A DNA stretch of 64,000 bases from Channallabes apus (lineage: Eukaryota; Chordata; Actinopteri; Siluriformes; Clariidae). How positions within the stretch are numbered: the stretch's first letter is position 1; each line of letters starts with the position of its first letter. The DNA lies in NCBI GenBank assembly GCA_030522415.1, contig CM060109.1, forward strand, positions 37,364,392 to 37,428,391. The letters run 5' to 3'. Under the pieces are notes generated by a model that was given only the letters and a program-made list of their open reading frames with translations, did no database searches and had not been told where the DNA came from. Of this stretch, positions 20,519-33,200 are shown one piece after another. A program made the position numbers and the translations under genes.

Positions 20519-21112
20519 CACATACACTACCGTTCAAAAGTTTGGGGTCACTTACAAATTTCTTTGTTTTTGTTTAGTGATTTATTTTCTACATTCTACA
20601 ACAATACTGGGGATTTCAAAACTATAAAATAACACATATGGAATTAGGTAATTACGTAACAACAACAAAAACAACAGTTAGTTGTTATTTTAAGACACAG
20701 AGGTCAGCCTTTCTGTAATAGTTCTTGCAAGAACAGTATTGTCAGTGCATTTGCAAAATCCGTCAAATCCGTCTCTCATGAAGGCCGTCCCAGGAGGACG
20801 AGACCAAAACCTACCTCTGCTGCAGACGAGAAGTTCATTTAGAGTTATCAGCCTGAAAAATCACCAATTAACAGCACCTCAGATTAGAGGCGTTATGAAG
20901 TCTTTACAGAGCAGAAGTAGCAGAAACATCTCAATATCAACTGTTCAAAGGAGATTCATGCATTTTTAGACGCCTTCAGCATTCCTTTACAATGTAGAAA
21001 GAAATAAACATCAGGAACCATCATGGAGTTAGAAAGTGACCCCAAACTTTTGAACGGTAGTGTACATGCGAGTGTGTGTGTGTGTCTATTTATTTATATA
21101 TATACTGTTTAT

Positions 21113-21155
<43 letters not shown>

Positions 21156-21182
21156 TATACTACTTTAATAAGCATATATAAA

Positions 21183-21243
<61 letters not shown>

Positions 21244-24200
21244 AGTATGTTAGGTTGAGGTTTAATCAATACTAAAAGATAATAATGAAATGTTTGTCGT
21301 CTCTCAGCATCCTGATGAGAAGAGGTTAGAGGGCTTGTCAAAGCAACTGGACTGGGACGTAAGGACCATCCAGCGATGGTTTCGACAGAGACGCAATCAA
21401 GAGAAACCGAGTACTCTGACCCGCTTCTGCGAGAGCATGTAAGAGTTTTTTTTTTTTTTTTTTAACCTGTGTAAATAGAAATGTAACCAGCTGAGTCACT
21501 ACCGGCAGTGTTGTTTTTAAGCTGAAGCAGATTTGATATAATCCAAATGCTTTTATTTATCTTTTTAGGACAAAATGCACTTACTGTGCTTACCTCAGTT
21601 GGAAAAGAGAAAAGTGTATTGAACCTCAGAGCTGCTTGTTTAACTCTCTCCAGGAGAGCTCGGAACTCAGGGCAGGGTTTACACTCCGACGACCTGGCTT
21701 TGTTTTCTGCTGTTATTTTATCAGTCACTCCCTCATCAGCCTGTTTTTTTTTTTTTTTTTTTTTTTCTTAATTAAGGCTTTCAGTTTTTTCAGAGAAAGC
21801 CTTCTGGAGACTTCTTCCATAAATATTAGATAAACATCTTTTTTTTTTTTAATTCTTGAACATATCAGCGATTATTATTTTATCTTTAATTTGTTTACTA
21901 ATTGTAAAATTAAATGAAGTTGATCACTCACTAACAATATATCTGTCACCTGAAACAAATGAGCAAATGAAAAATAAACCTGTGGTTTGAGTTTCAACTC
22001 TCAGAGCCTTGCTGTTATAAAAAAAAAAGAAATCAACATCTTCTACCCAATCAGATTTGAGAATTAGACACTGCGGCCTGTTCGTCAAGTTTGTGGTTTG
22101 TGTCACCCAGAACATCTGCCGTCCCTGTAGAAGAGTCAGGTTTGCACGCTTCCTCACTGTACAGCATGTTTAAAAGTACTCTTAGGCCCGTCTTGCTCAT
22201 ATTTCTCAAAAAACGTGTATGGTTTTATTCACAACAGCTAAATCATTTCCATCTAATTATGTCTTTTTCTGATCAAGGTTTTTGTAGTAGGTTTGCCAAA
22301 TTGCTTTCTTGGTCATTTCCTCTTTTCATAACGGTAACCGAGGCAAAGTGATGGACACATTGAGGCCAGAGACAGTTGATTAGGGAAATAGGGCATGGAG
22401 TTCTTCATTATCTTGCCTTCTGCATTCTCTTTCTGTGGCGAAGTCTCTCTCCATCTGTAGCACTACTCAGAGCCAGAGTCTGCAATAACATACCTCCATT
22501 CTACATCTGTGCCTTGGCTATACTTTCTAATGAATATTGCCAAATTAAGGGATAAAGCTGCCTGAACCATTTTTGTTTTTTAATGGAAAAACAGGGCTTA
22601 TTAACAGGGCTGTATAATTTAGGCGAATTATGCCTAAAATTTCACTTGGAAGGAAAACTAAGGGATTAAGAACTCTCCTTATGATGTAGAATATGAGTGT
22701 TTAAATCATTCTTCACATTTTTCATGGAGGTGATTGTGAAACAGCTACATTACATGTTCACTGCCACAATAATACATTAATTCTGTAACAATACATTGAA
22801 AATACACCAACAAGTTAAATACAAGAAGTTTTATTAGGTACACCTACGGGACCGGTACTACCACCATTGACATTGATTATTTCATAGAGGTGAATACTCT
22901 GATTGGTTAAAAAGTGTTGAGTAGTTTTGTGTAATCGTAGTTCCAGTTCTAAAGGTTTTGTCGATGTTGATGAACTTGCTCTCTAGTGTTATATTTCTAT
23001 GCCAAAAACCTACACAAGGACTTGTCGAGCGGATCCTTGACATTACTGCGCAAAAGTTTGGAGCCACTCCTCATTTACCATATTGTACCATATTACAATA
23101 TTAAACTACATTAAATGATACAGATTAAATGAAACAAATGGGGTCAAATGATTTACAGCTAAAAAGTGCCTCAAGATTAATCTACAAAAGTGGTTGTTTA
23201 TGTACAACCTCAGCAGCAACCACATTTCCCCTCTCGTCTGTTCCAACCACTCTGCATTCGACATCCCCAGTATATTAATCACCCGTCTGATCACGTCATC
23301 TGCACCCATTTCTTACTAGTTCATGCCTTAAGTTAGGTGTTTTTTTTTTATGCTCGAATGATTTCTATGTCACTGTGTGGCTTAGCAAAAACAAGAACCA
23401 TTCCTCTAAAACTGTTCAGGTACAGGAAATGTAGGGAGCCAAAACATGCCAAAAATGAGAGGCGAGATATCCTTCAGGAAGCCTGGAGACCTATTCCTCA
23501 ATACTACATTAAAATACAAAACAATTCTGTTTTTTTGGAAGAGAAATATGGAAAATGAGGTGGCTCAAGAATTTTGAGATGGTTATCTACCACCATTGTC
23601 TACAGTATCAGTGCTGTGTAACAATCAACCAGACATGAGGAATTCTGCAGCACTGAAGTTTTGGCAGTTTCATGATAAGATGATGATTATTTTTTTTTTG
23701 CTTTGTGTTGCTTATGTTGCTCAATATTTGAGGTCAGTATAAAACGTTTGTGGTGTTTAATAAATTAAGGTGAGGTATACAGTCAGAGGAGTAAACTATC
23801 GCCAATGACCAAATGCCCTGGGCTCCACCTTGAGCCAGCCTTACATCACACCACCCCATTGATTATTTTCCTGAAACAGACCACCCTGTCATAATTTTTC
23901 TTCCTTTCACAGCAACACACAGGCTACAGTCAGTAATAATACACATACAAAATGCACGTGTATGCTAGAAATACCTGAAAACAAATGACCAATGGGAATA
24001 GATACGAGGTAGACGTTCCTAATAAACAGGCAACTCTGTACTGTATATCTACTCTGAATAATTGCCCTGTCTCCCCTCACTATGATTCTCACACCTTCTG
24101 GTCTTGTACGGCAGAGTGAGTGCTGAAGCGAGATTGGATTTCTCGACGCCTACAGAGCACAAGGAATAATCAAAGTCGTCATAGAAACACAATATGACTT

Positions 24201-27200
24201 TAACGTTCCAAAGTGTGTGGTCAGTGTCAGACCTTTTTTTTTGACAGACTGTTTAAAGCAGCCATAAATCATTTCAACTTGTATTTGCATTTTCCTGTCA
24301 AATATGTGCCAGTGAGAGAAGCGGAGGTGATCAAATATCTGCATCCAAGTTGACATTTTGTTGTTTATTTCACTTCTAGTCCTGTCTTAAGCACAGAGTT
24401 TTGCCCTGTAACCAGTAATCGTGTATTAATAGCCCTGATCGGACTGCGCTTCAAACTCTCCCTCTCTGTCTCTCTCTCTCTCTCTTCTCTCATACTGTTT
24501 GAGTAACCTGTTGCCAAGCAACTGCCTTGACCTATCATTAAGTAAATGCTCATTTGTTTTTACAATTAATCAAGATTGAGCTTCAAATAGAAGCATTTAA
24601 CCATTTATTTTTTTTTTTAAAAGGGAACAACTGCCGTTTCCATGTTAAATGACAGGATTGATGTTTCCTTCCTCTTGACCAGACCGGATTGAACATAGAC
24701 TTTTTCTAGTAGTGAATCCTCATTGTTTCAGTAAGAAGGTTGTTTTGTCCTGGAAGGCCAGGCGAAACATTGAGTGCAGATAGCATCAAAGAATAGGAGA
24801 TTTCTGTGCGACAGTACCAGACATGCCGCAACACCATGTGAGCTCTTGCAGTGCCTCAGCAGGAGACAGGACGTCCTCTAGCATGGCCCTAATTTGTGAA
24901 TCAGATTCAAAGCTGCTTCCATGTTTTCTCTGCTTCTGTCAGCTCGAACAAGGTCCGTCATCAAGCAGATGGTTTCAGATGGATTTCTTATGACAAACCA
25001 TGTGAATTCAAAGATGCAAGACATGGTTTCTCTCTTTCTGTGTTTTTTATTCTCTTTTGTTAGGAATTGATTAGATTTTAAGTACCTGAACCTGGATACC
25101 TTATTAACTTAAAGACATCATCTGTTATATTAAACTTACAGCTTCCTAACATGGTGTGACTCTAAACCAATTCCCGCTGTCCGTTATCAACCAAATGAGG
25201 ATGGGTTCCCTGTTGAGTCTGGTTCCTCTCAAGGTTCTCTCAAGGAGTTTTTGGCTTGCTCATCAGGGACAATATAATCATTTTGAGTCGTACACATTCT
25301 CATGTTTTATACACATTTCCATCATTTTCTTTAGATTCTGTAAAGCTGCTTTGCGACAGTGACAATTGTTCAAAGTACAATACAAATAAAATTGAATAGA
25401 ATTTAAGTGAACCATTTTCTTATTGCTAAGCAGTAAAGAATCATATGGATTCACTTTTTTTTAGTTGCCTGTTTACTATAAGGAAGAAAAAAAATACATA
25501 TGCCCTTCTAATGTAATGTTCATATAGTAACAATGTCTTTTAAGTCCATTATAACTTGCATTGATTTGCAATGAAAAAGCGGAAAAGCATTTAACCAGCA
25601 TTACAGTGTGTAATAATACATAAGTAGTGCAATACAGTTTATAAAGTTTAAACCAAATATTTTTTTTTCATATTTAAATAAAAATTTTATTCATACATTT
25701 CATGAATCCTGAAAAAGCTCATCTAAAAAAGCTACATTTACATTACAAGCCTGGAGTGACTCAAATCTGATTTCTTTTACCGTAATGTGAAAAAGATCAG
25801 ATTTTTTTTGTGGGGCTGTCTGAATGCACAACTCTTATCCTTTATATACATCCAATACATGGTCATAGGACTTAAATGAGAACAATGAGATGGGAATCCT
25901 TATGACTTTTGCCTCTGCCCATTCATTGGGTGCTGACAATCATCAGTCAGCACTGACAGCGCAGGGGTTTTATAATGTGAACAATCATGACATGCAAATC
26001 CCAAAAAATCAGAATCTAACAATGTTGCTGGTAATGTAAACACAAACTAAATAAAATTTGTACAAACTTTACAACTTTTAACATCAAATCAGCTGCTTCC
26101 AATTATACTGCATTAGTTTCTAATTGATTGGGTGTGTGAGTGTGTGTATGTGTATGTGTGTGTGCCCTGCAATGGATTGGCACCCTGTCCAGGGTGTACC
26201 CCGCCTAGTGCCCGAAGTCTCCTGGTCCTCCGCGACCCTGAACACAGGATTAAGCGGTATAGAAAATGAATGAATGAATGAATAGTTTCTAATTCAATTA
26301 TTTTTCAAAAAACATTCAACAATCTTGAAAAATATGGCATAATATTAATAGTATAATATAATAATCATATTATATCACCCAGACTTCTAGGGGAAAAAAT
26401 CTAAGAAGCAGTTTAGTAAATAGTTTTTCTTAGTTTGTATGTTTAAACTCAAGTAAAACCTTTTGGGTGTAAACCCTTGTAATGTTCCATTATAAAGGTT
26501 ATAAGGCTAACACTTGATACTGAGATAAGACAGGAGGGTTGATACAGTATATGTATAAAACAAGCTCCGGTGGCTTATCGATAAATCAATCCAGTCTATA
26601 CACATGCAGTATATGTACCATTTAGCCCACTGGAAGAATCTAAAGTCACATTCCTTGCTGTTATTTTCAGAAAAAGGGGGGGTGTCGGGATATTGCTAAC
26701 ATCACAAGCCCAATGAATATGGTGCATCATGTTTAAAACCACACTGCATGATTACAGAGCATAATTTAGCTTCAGGGAGCACTTCAGTCTGTGGTAGGAG
26801 CCTGATTGGCTGCAGGGCTAATGGGCTTTGATTTTGGAGCTTTGGCGTCCGCTCCAAAGACAAGTGTAGTCAGACAGACGACTGATCATAGGGGGAAAGG
26901 GAGTTCTAGTCTGAGCTGTATTAAGAGTAAAGAGGAGCGAAAGAGAAGTCATTTATACGGTATACAGCAGAATATGCAGAGACTGTTAAAAAAAAGAGCT
27001 GCTGAAATACAGATGTTTATGGGATATTGTGTGCTTTTCTGATTTTATTTTTGCTGCTGTTCATTATGAATTGTACATTCATTCATTTTAACATATTTAC
27101 CTATATAAAGATTAAACGCTGAAAGTTAAGTAAAATCTATGTTTAATTTGAATTATTTAAATTAATTTGTTCAGCTCAGTGGTGTAGTGGTTAGCACTGT

Positions 27201-30200
27201 TGCCTTGCACCTCCAGGGTCCGGGTTCGATTCCCGGCCAGGGTCGATTCCCTGTGTGCATGGAGTTTGCATGTTCTCCCCGTGCTTGGTGGGTTTCCTCA
27301 GGGTACTCCGGTTTCCTCCCACAGTCCAAAGATATGCAGGTCAAGCAAATTGGCGTTCCCAAATTGCCCGTAGTGTGTGAGTGAGTGTGTGTGCCCTGCG
27401 ATGGATTGGTACCCTGTCCAGGGTGTACCCCGCCTAGTGCCCTAAGCCTCCTGGGATAGGCTCCAGGCTCCCGTCACCCTAAATACAGGATAAAGCGGTA
27501 TAGATAATGTGTGAGTGAGTGATCCACAATTTAGTACTTGAGTTTTTCTGTGCGTGAGGCGGAATTGTGCAAGCATGCAAAAATAAACATGATTAAGCAA
27601 TCACTTTGATAATAAGGCATTCCTTCTTACGATTAATGCTCGTTTGGTGTGTCTTTTTCACAGGTGGAGGTTCACCTTTTACCTGTACATATTTACCTAC
27701 GGGGTGCGGTATCTTAAAAAGGTAAGAGGTAGTACAGTAAGATCAAAAAGGATGAAAATGATTAAGTGGACATTTCTCTCTTTTATGTGTACAGTTATAA
27801 ATGTAAAGAATTTAACACGTGTTAAACATGTTCAACATGCTGCAAGTCTGTGTGTATGGTGTAGTTGGGGATTCTTTATACTGTACGTCTCTGTTTACTG
27901 GGAATTTTCCAATAATGGTTAACATTGGGAGTTTAAACAGTTACCAGAAGTTTCATTCTTCCCACATCTTCAGTTCAGAGTTCCATGACAGAAGCAGAAA
28001 CTGCAGGCTCCCAACCTGCTAGCTTCAGAATGTTAAAATGAAGATGTGAGCAATACAAAACAAAATTACAACAGCCTATATTAAGACTGAACAGTACGTA
28101 CATGCATGCACGCAGACTTTGTACCTATAAAGTCGTTCCCTTTACAGTCAATTACCATTTGTAAGCAAGCGGATTGTGGCACTGTTGTTTTACTTTAAGG
28201 TTAAGTATCTGTAGTCGACTTGAATTGTGAGCAGACGTGGTATGTTTTCATAGCCATATTTCATGATTTATGTCTTCTAACACTGTGGAAAGTGATTTAG
28301 ATGATATTCAAGCAGGTACAGTATATATGTAAGGAATGTAATGTAATGCGAAGTGAATTTGCACGCTGGAGTTTCCTATCATAACATGTACTGTACTAAA
28401 GTATTTTATTTCTTGTATCCCACACTGCATTTATCTTTATTTGTTAACAAATGAGACATACATTATGATGTTTAAATCAATTTATACTTAGAGTTAATGT
28501 TGCGGAACATCTGTTACAATTAGTTCCTATTATCAGTCCATTCATTCACCAGCCTCTCTTTTTCTGTTCACCTCATGTTATTGCAAAACACAAAGGACTC
28601 TATCCTGAGGCCATTGGTGGCTCAGTGGTCGGCTTCTCGCTCGCCATGAGGAAAGCCTGGGTTCCCCGCCCTCAGCCGTTGGGAATGCACAGCATACTTA
28701 TTGCTGGTTCCAATCCTAGATAACAGTGGGGGGGTTTCGCTTAAATTGGAGAGTTTTTTTTTTTTTTTTTATGAATGTTGCGTAAAGTCTCCATCAATGA
28801 TTCCATGTTTTATTTTTGAGATAACAAGGCGTTTTTATGAGCGGCCGCCCTACGTCCAAGTCAATTTGTTTAGACTAGAAACAGTAACATATTAAAAGGA
28901 TTCATATGAACCTGCCATTTGCATTACAGCCTGCACAATTGTTAGAGCACCTGTTATAGAAAATGACCGGTCAGAGTACAAATTTGTAACAGTACTGTGG
29001 TTTGAATGAGGTTTAAGCAGGAAAGAATGAATCTGAAAGTTGTTTGTATCATGCAAAAACAATTACAGGAAGATTAAAACTCTTGCCTACGCACAGTATA
29101 CTCTTTAGCTTGGAAATTCTCTACAATCAACATACTTAGCCATTAAGTGTAACCATGTGTATACCGTCACATTCGCCACAAAGTTGAAAGCACACGGTTT
29201 TTAAAAACGGTTCCGTATGCTATATATTCCTTCCCTGGAACGAAGTTTTTAGTATATATGTGTGTAAAGACATGGTTTCCCAAGGCTGCAGTGGAAGAAA
29301 AACAGTGGTTTACACGGGTCCTTGACCGGAACCCCATTGAACAGAATTGGGATGAACTGTAACACCAGGGCTTCTTGCCTGACATCAGTACTAGGCCTCA
29401 CTAATGCTCTTGTGGTTGAATGAGCACATACTGTATCTCTACATCTCTACATCTACTTTATGTTCCAAAATATAACATAAAGTATAAAAATGGATGTGAT
29501 GTGGAGGTGTCCATTTACTTCTGGCCATGTGATTTTGGTGGCATGGTGGCTTTCGCATTGTCGCCTTGCACCTACTGTACAGGTTCCAGGTTTGATTTCC
29601 GCCTCGGGGTCCGTGTGCATGGAGTTTGCATGTTTATTTGCATGTTCCCCCCCGTGCTTGGTGGGTTTCCTCCCACAATCCAAAGACTTGCGGATTAGGC
29701 TAATTGGTGTTCCCATACAGTATCACCCATAGTGTAAATGCGTGTTGACCAATGGTCCTTCCACTGTTTTCCAAATGAGAATAAATACAATGGTAATCAC
29801 CATTGGTCTCCACGGTCCCTATGTGGACTACAGAGCTTCCTAGATGAGTGGATAGAATGGAGATATTTAACAGGGATGTGTACCTATTAAATGTCTTCTA
29901 ATTTTATTATGTAGATTTTATCAACTTTTCATCATTAAAATGAAATGAAATGAAATGGGTGCATTTTGCACCGAGAAATAAAAGTTATAGCCTTTTATCT
30001 GCTAATGCCCATTAAATGTTTATAAGGTATAAAAAAAAATGGTTGTAAGATCCAATAAAATGCATTTAATATTGTACCGTTTTGTCTCACTGGAGCCTTT
30101 GTACAAAATTCGGCTCGACGACCATTTAACTTAAGGTTACAAGTTGTCTTCAAACTCTTAACCTCATGTGGAAGGAAATTTTACAAACATCTGAAGTGAT

Positions 30201-33200
30201 GAGAAGGAGAACAGGAGAGAGAGAGAGAGAGAGAGCAGTTGGAGATTTTTTTCGACTTTGGATCTTGGTGTGAAACTGCCATCATAAACTGTCTCCAATA
30301 AGACCCTGCTCCCTGAAAGCTACTATGTTTTATTCATTACTATATCCATAATGCAGGGATTTTTCTCTGTAAGTAAATACATAGCACAGAACTTTCACAT
30401 CCGCTCAGTGTCATTGTTTAGCTAGACTTCACCTGTGCATAATGACTTGAAGAATTTATAATACTAGCCTAGTCATTAGGTAAATGAATATTGATAAGAT
30501 GAGAATACAGTACATCATGGTGGATATTGTTGGCTAAAAATTAAGCATGAAAAGGAAACAGTGTTTTACGGAATAGAATTTCCTGGTTTGTGATCTTCAT
30601 TCTCTGAGCGACGAGTGCCTGTAATCATTTATTTTCTGACATGATGGATAACCAAGTATAAAGTTGTTCACATAGGAATATGGGTGCTCACACTGGCTGG
30701 CCGGCACCTCTCCCTTCAGAGTTATTAATAGTAACATTGGATGAGATAGAACAGACAGACTTTCAATAGCGTGCTTGGGAGTGTGTGTAACTCAGCAGTC
30801 AGCAGCCGGCCCATGGAGCTTCACGGCAGCAGGAAGTGTGGGCTACAAGATGCTTCTGGAAGACACCAGGCTGCAAAATATTGACCAAAAGAGCATGTTG
30901 TTGATCACATTGGGATTGTGATTTGTATTGCAATCTCTCAAAACCGACTGGCAAAATGATTTTTGTAATTTACATTTAGGCATTTGGCAGACGCTCTTAT
31001 CCAGAGCATATCCATTACACATCTGAGCAGTTGAGGGTAAAAGACCTTGCTCAAGGGCGCAACAGTGGCAACTTGGTGATCGTGGGGTTTGAACATGTGA
31101 CCTTCCAAACCATGGTCCAATGCATTAACCACTGAGCTACCCCTGTACTACAGTATATGATGCAGCCCTATAGGAAAGTAGAGGAAAGGATTATTAGTGT
31201 TACTATAAATGGGTACTATTGTGTAATGTACTGGCTAATACTATTAGTGTTACTATAAATGTAGGTTTTTGACACTTATTAAACTTCAATCACAGAAAAA
31301 GTAAGCAAAAATTGAAGGTGTAGCCACTATAAGGATTCTTCATGCAGGTGTTCATGACATTTCTTTCACTCCTGTCATTTCATTAGACTATGTGTCAGGA
31401 AAGATCTGTTCAGTAAAAATCATTTATTGTTCTCAGTCCTGATGCACAGTCTCTAGACACATTTTCTTCTCACATTTTATATTATTTAAGGGTACTCCTA
31501 GACCTACAAAGATGTATGCTTTATTTCTGTATCATATTTTCATTAACACATTTCATATGGATTCCTTTCTAGACTCCGTGGCTGTGGAACACAAGAGAAT
31601 GCTGGTACAACTACCCATATCAGGTACTCCGTTTTCTGACTAAATTTTCATATTACTGTTTTACATGTGTTTGCTTGTTGCCTTCGTTTTGCGATGACAT
31701 TGCAAATCAGGGTGGTTTAACTTTAGTAGACTTTGTGGTACTTACGCCATAGTTTGGAAGGTGTAGTTTTGAATAATCACTTTTTTTATTTTTTCAGTTG
31801 CTTTAAATATGGAATAAAACATGTCATGGTGTGGTGTTATAGGAAAATAATGAAGGGGGTGGGTGTGATGGTGTGTTGGGTTCCTGTGATCTTTCTGTAG
31901 TGGATTGCTTTTCAACAACAGCACCTCCGAAATTGTTTTGCTTTTTGCCTGTTTATATAGTTAGGGGACGTTCCTACAGTACATTCCAACTAACGGTTTT
32001 GAGAGCACTCTAAATTAATACTCTTGACTGTGCTTGGTTGATCTCTTACAAACTGGCTCAGTATTAGCCACAAAGTCTTATGATGTACTCACTAATAGCT
32101 TAAGGTTTGACACTTCTTCTGTTTGCTTTTGTCTGCGAACTTTGACATCTCACAATTTGCTGTAAATTGATAAGATCTGCTATGATTTTTTTTTTTTTTC
32201 CTGAAACCCCTATATGTTTATCCCAGATACCATGTTTTGGGGTTGTGGAGGTAGTGGGGGGGGGGTTTGGGTGTTTGAAGAAACAGATGTTGCAGGACAA
32301 CGTGTTCCTTCATAATCAATGTGGTCTTTATTCCAAATATACACTTTGCCTATTTTATAACACCACTACTTTTATTACGAGATAAATCTTTCAATTAAAA
32401 TTAAACAAAGGAGCACAATTATAATAACAGCCGCGCATATATTTTAACAAATAATTGGTTAACATAACAACAAGAGTATGGCGTTATAGAGAACTGGAAA
32501 AGTCAAAAGAAATTAGGGTCTAGAGGCGATTGCTGTGATGCCTGGGGAATTCCACTGGGCTATTTATAGCAATTATTGCCTGTTCACATATACTCCTTAT
32601 GTTTCATATTACCTTCAGATAAGTTGCAACTATTTCCCAAATTAAGTAAGTGTATGTTTTCTATCGTACCATAAAAGCAGTTATTAAACAACACACATAA
32701 CATTAGCTAAACTGAGTTTGCTAGGTAATTTAGTTTCCTTTTTTTTTAATACACATTGTCAAACAGTATTCTACTGGCAGCATTCGGGTGACTTTTCATT
32801 CTACTTGTGCCGCTGTGGTAGGCCAGTTGTAAATGGCATACTTGGCACTCAGCTTTTGTCCTGCCATTGTTCAGTTTTCCCGCATAGCTGAAATCATCGG
32901 CATCTTCTGCACTTCCCCTCTAATAGCCACAGCCAACTAGAGGTGTGACGTTTCTCTGCAGTGAGGAAGAGGGATGTCCGGCCCCCTAGTTGAGATATAT
33001 ATAGGGCAGTTAAAAAAGTCACAATAATGTGCCAGAAAAGTGTGTCTTGCAAATTACCTTTACTAAAAAAAAAAAAAAAAGACTAATATTATAATTTAAA
33101 GAAAAATACCTATCAAACCTACCTATTAACCTACCTAAACAAATGGAAGTTGATATAATACAGTATATGATAAATCTTTATTAATCCTGAGGGAAATTGC

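Larger units (their letters stand above)
15814..21307 (+). other. CERS6 intron 2
   Basis: Contains a 5'-truncated Tc1-derived element (16715-16976), transposase relics (18930-19290, 19960-20170), a (TA)n run, a complete 538-bp element (20525-21062) and a CA/TG inverted microsatellite. 17000-18900 shows only AT-rich DNA with poly-A runs. Confidence 0.7.
21439..27663 (+). other. CERS6 intron 3
   Basis: Largest CERS6 intron. Holds a CCAATCAG-type inverted pair (22031-22920), an element related to 45632 (23046-23578), a TTGAATTGAA-tailed repeat (25185-25405), a SINE 3' half (26130-26284) and a full SINE (27172-27522). The rest is unique AT-rich DNA. Confidence 0.7.
27722..31572 (+). other. CERS6 intron 4
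   Basis: Contains a SINE head fragment (28608-28680), a transposase relic (29270-29440), a SINE (29530-29745), a GA run (30214-30236) and a second SINE type (30967-31146). Remainder unique. Confidence 0.7.

Noticed and set aside
20285..20632. Open frames of 70-115 codons over the (TA)n run
   Set aside because: They consist of Ile/Tyr repeats from the microsatellite.
21114..21240. CRISPR-like regular repeats
   Set aside because: Simple dinucleotide runs, no spacers; no CRISPR array or bacterial gene anywhere in the window.
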